Positions 10,369 through 21,016 of a DNA stretch of 64,000 nucleotides are shown one piece after another. A program made the position numbers and the translations under genes. The DNA is taken from the NCBI RefSeq assembly GCF_018691265.1, contig NW_024881277.1, positions 11,137,503 through 11,201,502 on the forward strand. Reading direction: 5' to 3'. The stretch comes from Tyto alba. Taxonomy: Eukaryota; Chordata; Aves; Strigiformes; Tytonidae. How positions within the stretch are numbered: position 1 is the first letter of the stretch; the number at the start of each line of letters is the position of its first letter. Below the pieces are notes generated by a model, which saw only the letters and a program-made list of their open reading frames with translations, did not search any database and was not told the DNA's origin.

Positions 10369-11075
10369 ATGCCCCGCCAACCTGATTGCCTGCAGGATGA
10401 AGTAACTGTTTTTGTGTGTGACATAAGAACAGTGGATGTCAGGTACCTCCAATGCAGCAAGACATTGGCCATGATCTCCCTCAATATTCTCGTACCCACG
10501 TTAGGCCATTACAGTCTGGGTGGATCGACAGACAGAGAGGTGAAACACCAGTTGGAGGCTCAGGCTCAGAGAGCTGTGGTGAAGGGGTCATACTCTACCT
10601 GGAGGCCAGTGGGAGATACTGGGGCATTGTGGGGCAGCACAGGGAGCTCTCCTGGGATCTGGGCAATTTAACAACTCTATCCATGACCCAGAGGAGGCAA
10701 TTCTGACAGTGTTTGTCAATGACAGTAAATTGAGAGGACCATTCCTGTGCCCTAGGGATGCCATTCTGATGAAACCTGGCAGATGAGAGGACTGTCCTGT
10801 CAGGAATTTCACAAGACAGAAGGAAAACATCCAGGTCTAGCCACTAGGAGAGGATGACACCCTGTAGTGACAGCAGAAGGGGTCTGCCTGGATGAGGAGC
10901 AGCTCTGTGCACAAGTCTTTGGTTGTGCTCAGGAATAGAAAGCAAAACATGATCCAGCAGCGATCAGCACAATGCAGCATGACCTGGTTGCAAAGGCAGC
11001 CAGCAGTGTCCTGGAGTGTCTAAAGAGGAGCCCTGCCAGAAGAGTGAAGAGAGTGATTTACCCCCCACTCATCAC
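10369..11075 (+). mobile_element. Degraded CR1 LINE fragment (RT region), unit A
   Basis: The order of short plus-strand matches follows the CR1 reverse-transcriptase region: a CAACCTGATTGCC start, a decayed GACATTGGCCATGATCTCC (the SKAFDTVS block), then a GACCCAGAGGAGG / TTGTCAATGACAGTAAATTG block and a GCAGCCAGCAGTGTCCTGG tail. It has many indels and no open frame. The same fragment is at 28069-28780, so the insertion predates the duplication. Confidence 0.6.
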
Positions 11076-11114
11076 TCGCCAGACAACCTGTACACTGTTG
11101 TATCTATTTTGGTT

Positions 11115-11346
11115 TAAGTGTGCTGGTACTGGCTGGGATGGGGTTAACTTTCATTGTTGCAGCTGTTATAGTGGCTTGTTTTTCATTGGAGTCTAAATCA
11201 GCATTGATAACACAGCATTGTTGTTGTCATTGCGGAGCAATTGTTGTGCAGCATCAAGGTGTTTTCTATTTCTCACTCTTTCTTTCCTGTGAATAGCTGC
11301 AGGTGGGCAAGAAGTTAGGGGTAGATGGGACACAGCCAGGACAGCT
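11115..11346 (+). mobile_element. ERV LTR 5' fragment, unit A
   Basis: Matches the start of the common avian LTR type seen at 48607-49350: GGCTGGGATGGGGTTAAC, a GATAACACAGCATTG stretch and GGACACAGCCAGGACAGCTG. The fragment stops where the minus-strand CR1 begins (11366). The copy in unit B is at 28838-29075. Confidence 0.75.
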
Positions 11347-11365
11347 GACGTCAACTGATCAAAGA

Positions 11366-12440
11366 GATATTCATAGAATCATTGTATCATAGAGCAGCCC
11401 AGCTTGGAAAGGTCCAACCTTTTCTGAGAAAGGGAGCCTACATGAGACTACCTAGCACCCTGTCCAATTGCTTCTTGAGAACCTGCAGTGGTGGGGACTC
11501 CACCACATCCTTGGGGAGTTCCTTCCAGTGAATGACTGTCCTTAACCCTCTGGACTGTCTCCAGTCTGCCTGTGGATTTCTTCCATTGTGGGGACCAGAA
11601 CTGGACACAGCACTCCAGCTGTAGCCTGACAAAGCCTGAGCAGAGTGGGATGATCATGTCCCTGTGTCTGCTCGTAACGCCCCTGTGGATGCAGCCCAGG
11701 AGCCTATTTGCTGTTGTTGCTGCAGCGGGGCACTGCCAGAGCCTCTTCAGCTTGCTTTCCACCAGGAACCCCCAGGTCCCTCTCAGCAAGGCTGCTCCCC
11801 AGCCACACACCTCCTGGCCTCTACTGGGCTCTTTGGTTGCTCTGACTCAGGTGCAGGACTTTTGACTTGTCTTTGTCTCATAGTTCATATTCTTCTTGCT
11901 GGCCTATTCGTCCAGCCTGTGCAGGTCTCTCTGTAAGATGACTCTCCCTTCTGGCATGTCCACCTCACCACCCAGCTTAACGTCATTAGCAAACTTGCTG
12001 AGGGTGTTTTCAATCACAACATCCAGATCTTTTATGAAGATGTTGAACAGCATGGGACCCAGTACCAATTCCTGGGGGATCCAACATGCTACAGGCTTCC
12101 AGCCTAAGTAAAAGCATTGATCGCCACCCTCTGAGTGCAGCCTGTGAGACAATTTCCTACCCATCTCACACACCAACCCCCCAATCTCTCTCTTGCCACT
12201 TTGTCCAGGAGAAGGATGTAGGAAAAGGTGTTGAATGCTTTGCTGAAGTCCAGGACAACAACATCCACTGATCTCCCCATGTCACTAGAAGATGTTATTT
12301 GTTAAAAAGCTGATGATGTTATATTGTCATGATTTGCCCTTGAGCAATCTGTGCTGTATTTCACCAATCACCTCCTTCATTTGGTTTGTGATAGTTGAAA
12401 GGTTCTCTGGATCAATCCCCAGTACAGTTTTCATTGCCCC
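11366..12440 (-). mobile_element. CR1 LINE, 5'-truncated, minus strand, unit A
   Basis: On the minus strand this runs from the thumb side of ORF2 reverse transcriptase to the 3' end. Visible parts are a decayed DFSKAF block, [30 protein letters not shown] (the FADD-box equivalent, degraded), then NRLLGCIHRGVTSRHRDMI and LECCVQFWSPQ. The 3' terminus is next to the ATTCTATGA-type CR1 end near 11370. Stops and frameshifts kill the frame. The unit B copy is at 29085-30170. Confidence 0.85.
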
Positions 12441-13579
12441 TTCTCCCAAGTCCATGGTGGTTTGGAGGCTCCCCCAGCATCTGACCCCTGCCCAGACCCA
12501 GCTGTGGCCCATGCTGGTCTTTACAGACAGCCCTGCTCCAGGGTCTGTTGGGGTCTGGGCCAGGAGAGAGGCCGGGCAGGGCTGGCCAGTCCCCCCATAC
12601 AGACCCTGAGACCAGCAGGAGGATGGAGATGGTCTCACAGAAAGACTCACTCATAAGCTTGGGTGAGCAGCCAGTGCTGGAAATAACCAGTGAGAGATGC
12701 TGGGGGGAGATGAAGGCCCTGGGCCACCTTCCTGGTCTGTTCATGCCAACAAGAGCACAGAGCAGCCTCTTCTCTCCTGCACCTGCATGCCTTCAATCCC
12801 TTCCACAAGCCCTGGCTCTGCACCACAAATCCCCTGGTGTGTCTTCTCCCTGCGTGGTCATGCAGTACGACTTATACTCTGTTTTTTCTCTTCCTGGTAC
12901 TTTCTAGTCAAGCCCAACTTCTCCAAGATTTCCCCCTCCCCTGCCCTCCTCCACCTCCCTCCCCAGCAAAGCCCAGTCTGGGTTAGTCCCAAGGCAGGTT
13001 CCTGGCACTCCCACCACGGCCTTAGCCCCTCTGAAAGGCAGAGCAGCTCCTCGGGGTCAGGGAGGGGTCAGCCCCGGAGATGGGATGAATCAATGGCACA
13101 AGGAGAAGGAGGTCAGTGGCACCCTGCATCCCCTGCTCTCCTCTCCAGCACATCCTGAGGGCTCTGCAGCCCCTCTGTGCCATCCCCTCTCCCGTGACCT
13201 GCACAAGAGCCCCGGCCCTGGAGGTTCTCAGGCAGCTTCTGCTGCCACGCTGACAGAGAGGCCTGCCCTGAGCTGGTGCACCCAGAAAGGTGTTTTCATT
13301 CCCCATTCATTCCTGCCCCAATCAGGATGGATCTAAGATAAAGAAGTTGTCAGTTCATTTATTCTGCTTAAATACACAGAGAGCTCCTTATTGAGAACAA
13401 GCCTCTGGGTTGCACAAGATGGTTAAAATCTGAAGTAAGAGAGAAAGAATAATGCTATTTCTTTGAAGAACACATCATCACAACTGGAAAAATGAGGACC
13501 AAAACGTATAAAGAAAGAAAGGTATTCTTGGGCTGTCATGACATATAGTAGGGATCATCTGCAGAGAAATTCTGAGAGT
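12441..13579. other. OR-flank sequence without recognised gene
   Basis: This aligns closely with 30171-31310, and part (about 13130-13320) resembles 50190-50430 next to another minus-strand OR pseudogene. It is therefore probably ancestral 3' flank of minus-strand OR genes. The open frames are not conserved. Confidence 0.5.
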
Positions 13580-13925
13580 CTATGGCTGCTGAAAAACCTC
13601 CAATAAGTTTCCTCAGGGCATCCTTGATCTCCTGGTTCCTTATGCTATAGAAGAGGGGGTTCAGTGCTGAAAGCATCACCAATTACAGAAATGACACTAC
13701 CAGAGACAGAGATGGGGAGAACATAGAGGAGGCCTTCAGGTAGGCAAACATGGCAGTGTGGATGAACAGCGAGAACATGGCCAGGTGAGGGAGGCACATG
13801 GAGAAGGCTTTGTGCTGTCCCTGCTCAGAGGTGATCCTCAGCACGGCCCTGAAGATCTGAAGATAAGAGAGCATGATGAAAAAAACCCAGCCATATACTG
13901 AACGGGATGTAACCAGGGGAAATCC
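13580..13925 (-). pseudogene. OR14-like pseudogene, C-terminal third, unit A
   Basis: The minus strand encodes TM5 end through tail of an OR14-like receptor: SYLQIFRAVLRI, KAFSMCLPHLAMFSLFIH (TM6), a SPSLSLVVSFL segment, a stop, then ALNPLFYSIRNQEIKDALRKLI (TM7 and tail). Everything before TM5 is missing. The TM6-TM7 junction carries a TAA. A close copy is at 31315-31660. Confidence 0.88.
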
Positions 13926-15134
13926 TTAAACCATTTTCTATCCAGGCCTGTGCTTCCCAGCCCAGTTTCTCTCTGGCCTTGGGGACAGGAGGGTTTGCTC
14001 ACTCTCTTGGCTTCCAGCTTTGGCTTTATGTTTCCATTACCGTCTGCTCTGGCCCGTCTCTGCTCTGGAGAAAAGCCTTTGCACGCATGGGGTCTTGGAC
14101 ACTTGGTACCAGGTTTCCCTGAGACAAGTCAGAGCTTGGCCTGGTGCTACCCCTGAGGTGCTATGACCCAAATGTGCACTCATGCCCTCAGCTGGGACAA
14201 GAGCGGGCCTCTGGTTTTAACATGAATGGAGAAACTGCCATAATCTTTCCAAAGTCCCCCAAGGAAGTTTCTGGCTGGAGAAGCCTGGGCCTCACTGGGG
14301 ACATTAATGGCCCCAGAATTTTCTGGAAGAGGAACACAGCAGCATGCAAACAGTCCAGGCAGTTTGGGGACAGCTTGTTTTCACAGCTACCAGATGGGCC
14401 AACAAGGGCAATGCAAACCTGGAGCTGGTAACTGCAAGCAAGGAAGGGCTGAGCAGGCGTGTGAAGGCTGGTTGTTGGGACAGTGATAACGGAGTCTGAG
14501 CTCCTGAGGGCAGTGAGGAAGGGGAATAGAGGACTGCAAATGTTGGTCCTCAGTGAAGCAGATCTGGCTGATTATGGGGAGTTTTAGCCGGGATCTCATG
14601 GTCAGCAGCACTGATGGGCAGCAAAGCCAAGTGTACCTGGTTTTCAAAGACAGCATCCTCCAAGCACAGCAATCTCCTGTATCAAAACTCAATTGAAACT
14701 TGAATGGGAATTCAAGGGCTGCATCATAAGATTTTACTACTTCAGGAACAGTAGCAAGAAGAAACAGGAATAATGCTTGGTTGCAACTAAATTTTTTAAG
14801 ATTGGTGGCGATAGAGCAGAGATACTTTAAGTTCTCTTTACCTCATATTTCACCAAGAGGTTCTCCTAAGCCATTGTGCCTCAAGGCAGGACTCCAGAGG
14901 AAAACAGCCGATGGTGGAGAAGAATCGAATCAGGGGCTATATGAAAAAATATGAACGTTACCTGTCAAAAGGAACCAGATGTATCCAACTCTCTTTACAT
15001 AGGGAGAGACAAAGCGTTATCAGCTTGCTGGTCTTTGTCCATGGCCTGTGAAAGAATGAATGAGAATGTACAGAACAGTGTCAAAGTTCTGGCAATGAAA
15101 TCTTCTTTCATATGGATTACACCAAGGTCAACAC
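13926..15134. other. About 1.2 kb present only in unit A
   Basis: Unit B joins the sequences either side of this stretch near 31680-31712, so this is an insertion in A or a deletion in B. No domain is recognised. No clear terminal repeats or target duplication were found by eye. Confidence 0.6.
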
Positions 15135-15817
15135 TGCAAATGGTTCAACTTGTGCCAAATATCTTCATTCAAGGGTTGATTCAGTTGCCCACAAAGTGGT
15201 GACCACTGCCCGCAAGATACACAAGGGTAGATGAGGCCATGGCATGGGACTGGGAAATGTGTCCCCAGGCTGGTTGGAGACTTTCTGGAGCAGGAGCTGG
15301 TGGACAGGCAGGGTGAGACAAAGCATCTCAGTCGAGACAGCTCATTTCTGTCCCTTGAGTAGATGAGGAAGCCTGGACACTTGCACCCAAGCTGCCCCAT
15401 GTTGGAGGCAAATGAGAAATGAGTGGGTCCGGATGCTGCAGAGCCTACTGGAAGACGTACTTGTAGCCCACATACAGTGGGATGAGTGCAGATATGGCTA
15501 TTCAAAAGAGGGTATTTCCTTTCTTTTGACTCTTTGCATCCCTCTGTGAATTTAGGGAGTGTATAACTTCAGGTGTGAGTGACCGTGAGTGATTACAGAC
15601 AGAGTCTGGGGTAGGGGGTACTCTGAGGGATCTTGGGATCCCTGCTTGACAAAAAATATGTTTTCCTTTGGTGTAAGGGCATCTCCACTATAGGCACTTG
15701 ACTTCAGAGCAGTTTAGGTGGACTTCATATGCAGAAGAGGAGTTCTGGGTTTCTTTTTTTTTTTTTTTTTTTTAATTATTAAACTGGACCATCTTGTGTT
15801 TTGTTTTGTTTTTTTTT

Positions 15818-15848
<31 letters not shown>

Positions 15849-16105
15849 GGCAAGTAAGAAACATTTTTCTGTCTCTGTGTGCAGCTCATTTCCCAAATAC
15901 GGCAGGTAGGAGTTGGTGTGAATGCGCTGAAATGTGCAGCTACAGACCGTCCTGGAAAAATCTCAGATTGGAACAAAGGTACTATAAGTCGCAGGGGGCT
16001 GGTGAGAGACATGTGGGGCTGGAGGTAGGGACAAACACAGTCCAGAGAGTGTCTGACATACAGGGTCTTGACTTCCCTTCATATTTAGACTTGATCAGGA
16101 GATCG
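15135..16105. repeat. Duplicated T-rich region, unit A
   Basis: This aligns with 31712-32720. It holds two long T tracts (from 15751 and from 15808 to 15848) that differ in length and interruption from the unit B equivalents (32301-32424). Clear similarity to unit B ends near 16105 / 32720, which marks the right edge of the duplicated segment. Confidence 0.6.
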
Positions 16106-16730
16106 GGAGATTCCTGCCAATGCATGCTCTCCTGCTTGTTGAGCCCTTTCCCTCAGCACAGAGGCCTGGAGAACTTTTCAGTAAAGACTCAGGCAAAGAG
16201 GGCTTTGAGTGCCCCAGCCCCACCTGCCTCTGCTGTTATTAAATCAGCCTTTCCATTCAGCGGAAGCCCTGCATGTTCCTTTTTCAGCCTTGGTCTCTAA
16301 TGAGGATCTGAAGCTCTTCCTTTTGCTCTTGCATTTCCTTGCAACCACTGGCTCCTGGCAAGCTCTTCCTTCCTAAGGAGAGAAAAGTTAAGACATATAA
16401 ATTTGGCCTTTGAAACTTGTCCTTGCTGTCACCTCCTGGCAGCTGCTTCATGGCCCCTGTCAGATCCAGCCCTGTCCCTGTACTGATGCAAACTCTCTGC
16501 CGCACAAATGCATTATCGTCAATGGAAGACCTGTGGTGCAAGCTGTCTAGGCCAGTCAAAACCATGGTCACTGGAGAAATGGAAAAAAAGGTGGGCTGTT
16601 GGTATGCTATACTCTGTTACAACAAGATCTATATCTATATCTATATAGGCAAAGATAATGCATACCTCCAAGAGGTGGTCTTACAACTTCTCTCCATCCA
16701 GAACCTGGCCCCAGGATCCCCTCATCTCTC

Positions 16731-16772
<42 letters not shown>

Positions 16773-17089
16773 CCTCTCTCCTGCACAGTTACACAACCAT
16801 TGAGGCTGGAAGGCAGCCAGATTCCACCTTCCCTTTGCTACCTCTTCATGATTCATTTTAGTCGGGAACTCATTTCTCATCCATGCCAGAGTAGTTCCAC
16901 CTTTCCATAACTTCCTGCATGTTGGGGTGGACTGTTATGGAAATGGAAGAAACCCTTCAACTTCAAGGGTTGCTCCTTCCACCCTTCTTCTCCGTAGGGC
17001 CATATACTAGGGTATTCTTCCAATCAAGTCCCTTAGCAGGACAAACCCTGCTTTCATCAAGTCCTGCTCTTGGCCTTGTTCCCTTCTTT
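16106..17089. repeat. Inter-unit region with microsatellites
   Basis: No gene is seen. A short TATATC-rich tract lies at 16625-16646 and a perfect (CA)17 at 16733-16766. The rest is unassigned. Confidence 0.6.
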
Positions 17090-17700
17090 CATGAGACTCA
17101 GCTCTACCTTCTCACCCCTGACTTTTACATCCCTGACCACCTCTTCCTTGTTTCTAGTTATGAAGCCCAACAGTGCACCTCACCTCTCTGCCTCCTCAGT
17201 CACCCTTCTCGGGATAACTCAATAAGCTCCAGAAGCATCCTGTGGGCCTTACACCTTGGTCTGTTTCACCTTCGGCATATGTGGTCATAGTGTAAGTCCT
17301 CCATGAGGACCAGGGCATGCAAACATGAGGCTTCTTCCAGTTGTCAGAAGAAGGCCTCATCCACTTCTTCCTGATCAGGATGTCCAAAGCAGCCATCCAT
17401 CCACCCACCACAGTTGTGCCTGTGTTGTTTTCCCTCCTATGGTGACTCCTCAGCTCTCAGCTGACTCTTCGTCCATCTCCAGACAGAGCTCCATGCATTC
17501 CTGAGTCTCTCTTCCAGAAAGAACAATTCGCCTTCCAGGTCAAGACCTATGGTCTTATCAGTGCCAGATGCCCAAGACCCCACAGTTACTCCAGGAGGTG
17601 GTTTGGGCCACCTTACTCCTCCAGTAGCTACTTACAGACACTCTGGGCTCTCTATTCTCCAGTCCTGACTTAGGCTCTCAAAAATATCAGGCCCCCAGGC
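17090..17700 (-). mobile_element. CR1 LINE endonuclease region, minus strand
   Basis: The minus strand covers the CR1 ORF2 endonuclease domain in order: the LGMDEE-type segment near 17470, a decayed PDQEEVDEAFF block near 17340, and RNKEEVVRDVKV near 17150. Frameshifts separate the blocks. It abuts a plus-strand CR1 at 17705. Confidence 0.7.
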
Positions 17701-17704
17701 CTCG

Positions 17705-18400
17705 TCTACTTGCTGGTTGCTCAACAAAGTTCAACAAAACCAAGTGCAAGGTCCTACCCATGGGTCAGAGCAATCCCAAGTACAAATCCAGGCTGGGTGA
17801 GCAGTGGATGGAGAGCAGCCCTGTGGAGAGGGACTTGGGGTTTTTGGTGGGTGGAAAACTGCCTGTGAGCCAGCAATGTGCATTTGCAGCCTGGAAAGCC
17901 AGCTGGGTCCTGGGCTACATCAGGAGAAGTGTGGCCAGCATATTGAGGGAGGGGATTCTCCCTCTCTGCTCTGCTCTTGGGAGACCCCACCTGCAGTGCT
18001 GTGTCTATCTCTTGGACCCCAATATGAGAAGGACGTGGACCTTCTCGAGCAGATCCAGAGGAGGCCACGAAGATCATCAGGGGGCTGAAGCACCTTCCTT
18101 GTGAAGACAGACTTAGAGAGTTGGGGTTCTTCAGACCAGAGGAGAGACGGTTCCAAGGAGACCTTCTAGAAGCCTTCTAGTACAAAGGGGCCTACAGAAA
18201 CGATGTGGAGGGGCTCTTTATCAGGGACTGTAGGTATAGGTAAGAGGGTAACGGTTTTAAACTGACAGAGGCCAAATTTAGATTAGATATAAGGAAGAAG
18301 TTCTTTACTGTGAGTGTGGTGAGACACTGGAACATGTTGCCCAGAGAAGTAATGCATGTCCCTTCCCAGGAACTTCTCCAGGAAACCTGTTCCACAGCCT
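17705..18400 (+). mobile_element. CR1 LINE 3' part, plus strand
   Basis: Reads as the CR1 ORF2 C-terminus: FNKTKCKVLPMG, ERDLGFLVGGKL, QQCAFAAWKAS, VLGYIRRSVAS, PLCSALGRPHLQCCV. Then comes the untranslated 3' part (GAGAGTTGGGGTTCTTCAG; GGAAGAAGTTCTTTACTG). This is the best preserved CR1 tail in the window. It sits between units A and B. Confidence 0.88.
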
Positions 18401-18509
18401 CAACTCCTTCATAATGCAACATTTCTTCTTTATATGAAATATAAATCTAAAAACATTGCCCCTAGTCATGTCAGTGCAAGTCATGGTAAAAAGTCTCACT
18501 CAGATTTTC

Positions 18510-18553
18510 TGGGCCTATGACCACTATGTTTTCATCTCCAAACACCTTTAAGA
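18510..18553 (+). pseudogene. Minimal OR remnant (TM3/IC2 signature)
   Basis: About 44 bp translate to AYDHYVFISKHL, matching the OR signature AYDRYVAIC plus two residues. Nothing OR-like is visible on either side. Given the OR-rich setting it is probably a relic, but chance cannot be excluded at this length. Confidence 0.45.
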
Positions 18554-18619
18554 GAATCCAGTCATCTCCCAAAATGGAGTTTGGAGGCCTCAAGCGCATG
18601 ACAGGTATAGAGAAGGTGA

Positions 18620-19530
18620 ACACACTGGGATCAGTGGAGCAGAGACTTGGAACAGTCTAGGAGTAGGCTGACAGTGCTTGAAGAGAGGATTCAGAGATGG
18701 TGGAGTTTTTCTTCTTCGTGGAAAACAGCATGAGAAAGAAATAATGTCACAAAGTGCAGCTGGGGAAGGCCAGAGTGGACACAAGGAGCAATGCAATGCA
18801 CGGCTCAGAAGGATCCTGGAACAGCCAAAGGCTTTGTGTTTCAAGAAAGAACCAGGGAGGATGGTGAGAGATCAGGAAAGAAAGGAAGAGGCTCAGGTGG
18901 GAGCGAGGTGAGACAGCTGGGGGGATGAGGACAGCCTGCAGGGAAAGAGGCACAGGGGATGCAACTCCATAGGACAGCCTGTGGTGGAGATGACAGAGGG
19001 CTGTGGGAAAGCTGAAAGCCCCCAGTAAAGTCAAACCCATCACAACTTTGGCTATGGCTGTTGTCTCTGCCACTGATGCCTGTGAGGAGGCACAGTCCCT
19101 TGCAGCACAGGGGCCTCATGGCCTCCTTGTGCATCCTCAGGAGCCTGGGAGGTGCACATCTCCATACCCCCTACCCCAGGAAGAGCCCTGAGGAATGTGG
19201 GAGGGACAGGATCTCCCTTCTCAGGGGCTGGCGGTTGTGGCTTGGCCATTTGGTTAATGGGCTTAGGGCTTGGAACTTTGGCTTAATGCAACACATTCAG
19301 ATTTACTAAGCAGCACAGCCACATTTCCCTTTTTGTTTCTGAATTGTCATCACTGCCTCCAGATTTCTGCTCTAACCAGAGCCTGGGGAGGCTTTGTCAA
19401 CAGTGTCCCTCAGTGGGACCCATTAAAACTACAAGAAATTTTGGAGTTTGAATCCAACTTTTTCAGAGGTTTCTTCAGGTACTTCTCTGTACCCGATTTT
19501 CATGGACTTGTCACCAAACCGTCCTGAGGG
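18620..19530 (+). repeat. Shared cluster module, unit B copy 1
   Basis: Opens with a CR1 3' piece (GATGGTGGAGTTTTTCTTC) as in the copies at 8248-9235 and 25940-26920. It continues to the GGGAGGGACAGGATCTCCC and TCATTAAA landmarks and leads directly into the GGA block. It is the unit B counterpart of 2880-3285. Confidence 0.65.
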
Positions 19531-19533
19531 ATC

Positions 19534-20255
19534 ATTAAAGTGCCTTGGGCTGTTGCTGTGGTGCTGAGCTGGGCCGGGCTCCTGGGCCGCAGGGAGCTCC
19601 TGGCAAGTGGGCAGCGCTGCAGAGAGACAGCTCTGCCCAGGAGCAGCTCCTCTGCAAAGCGCAGCAGGGCTGGGGGCACTGCCTGCAGGCACCCAGGGCA
19701 GAGCAGCGAGGCACACACAGCTTCAAGGCAGCCTGGGCTGGGAGGCTGCTGAGAGCTCCGAGGAGGAGAAAGCGTCAGGGCCCTGGCCACAGTAAGTCTG
19801 GGGGTGCAGGGCAATGCAGCTGCAGCTCGGGGAAGGATCTGGGGAAGGCGGCAGAGCCGCCAGGAATCTGCCTCCTGCCTAGAGGAGGAGGAGGAGGAGG
19901 AGGAGGAGGAGGAGGAGGAGGAGGAGGAGGAGGAGGAGGAGGAGGAGGAGGAGGAGGATCTGCTCCCGAGCAGGGCTTCCCTGTGAGGTCCAGGGCATGA
20001 GGGCTGCCTTCTGGCGGGGCTGGCTGCAGGGGTGTGCAGCCAGGTGTGCAGGCAGGGGTGCCCAGGGCTGTCCTTCCCAGCAGGGTCCCTGCACCCCAGG
20101 GGGCTGTGTGCTGGGGCAGGGACTCTGCCGCCTGCCAGGGTCAGCACTCAGCCTGCCCGGGGAGCTCCCCACGGCGCTGTGGGGAGAAGCTGTGGGGGGA
20201 AGGAGAGACCCCCGCCAGGGCAGGCTCCTTCTGCTCTCCAGAGAGTGCTGCTGAT
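19534..20255. repeat. GC-rich GGA block, unit B
   Basis: Near-identical partner of 3286-4045 (offset 16248 at its start). The differences are a handful of substitutions, a shorter GGA tract (19882-19959, about 26 units) and an 11-12 bp difference just after it. The same GTAAGT donor-like site is at about 19792. Confidence 0.75.
19882..19959 (+). repeat. (GGA)n microsatellite, about 26 units
   Basis: A pure 78-bp triplet tract, 36 bp shorter than its unit A counterpart at 3634-3747. Confidence 0.95.
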
Positions 20256-21016
20256 GCGTGGATCAGGAGTGCAGATTAGCCCCACCAGAATGCCAGAGGC
20301 AGCTTTTCAAGAAGTACATCAAGGCAGGGTCTATGTGAAAGGAAAAGGGCTTTCTAGGATCTGTGCCTACAGTTTCCTGATGTATTTGGGAGGGTGTGAA
20401 TAGTAGTGGAGCTATTATATTTGACCCAGATTCCTACAGCATTAGAGTGAGAGCTGTGAAGTTCTGTGAGAAAACTGCTTAAGTCCTTTTACCTGTTGCT
20501 TTGCCTACTGAAAGCCCCGTCACTGCTGTGGTGTCTTCTTACAATCTGACAACACATGGCTATCCCTGGGCCGTGTCCTGCTGCCAGGAGGGGTCCGCAG
20601 GGCAGAGCTGAGCACACGGCGGGTGGGATGGGGGCTGGCAGCACTGTCAGGGCAGTGACATGGGGACACAGAAATGGCTCCTGGCACAAAACAGCTCCAG
20701 GGAGCAGAGAGCCAGGACTTGCTCCAGCATTCTCTTGACTCTGTACTAAGGCACAGGGAGACACATTTTCCTTCAGGTCTCCCCTGTTTTCAGGCTGAGA
20801 GAAATGTGAAAGATGAGGATTTCTACCCCTTCAAAGAATGTCTCCTCTGGAACATCACAAATCTGAGCTCATAAAAAGGAATTGAATACATTTCCCCCAA
20901 AGAAAAAGAAATAATTTTGAGGAGACTTTTTGGCAAACAGCGTAAGATTGAATAAAAGAAGTCTGTCCTAACTTGTCGATCTCTTCTAGTTCAACCTCCC
21001 TGCCTGCAGTGAACAA
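20256..21016. promoter_or_regulatory. Upstream region of the unit B OR gene
   Basis: The stretch 20565-20690 is shared with 4290-4420 and 37785-37905, and about 20800-20975 is also shared with 38215-38435. Two acceptor-like sites precede the start codon: CTCTTCTAG near 20990 and CCTGCCTGCAG at 21000-21010. Both fit the usual OR layout of an untranslated exon spliced just before a one-exon coding region. No promoter motif can be assigned with certainty. Confidence 0.45.

Noticed and set aside
15128..15505. 125-codon minus-strand frame
   Set aside because: The frame is not kept in the unit B copy (about 31712-32050) and shows no domain.
19500..20147. Minus-strand 215-codon frame with a serine run
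   Set aside because: Same artefact as in unit A; the frame is not kept outside the nearly identical block.
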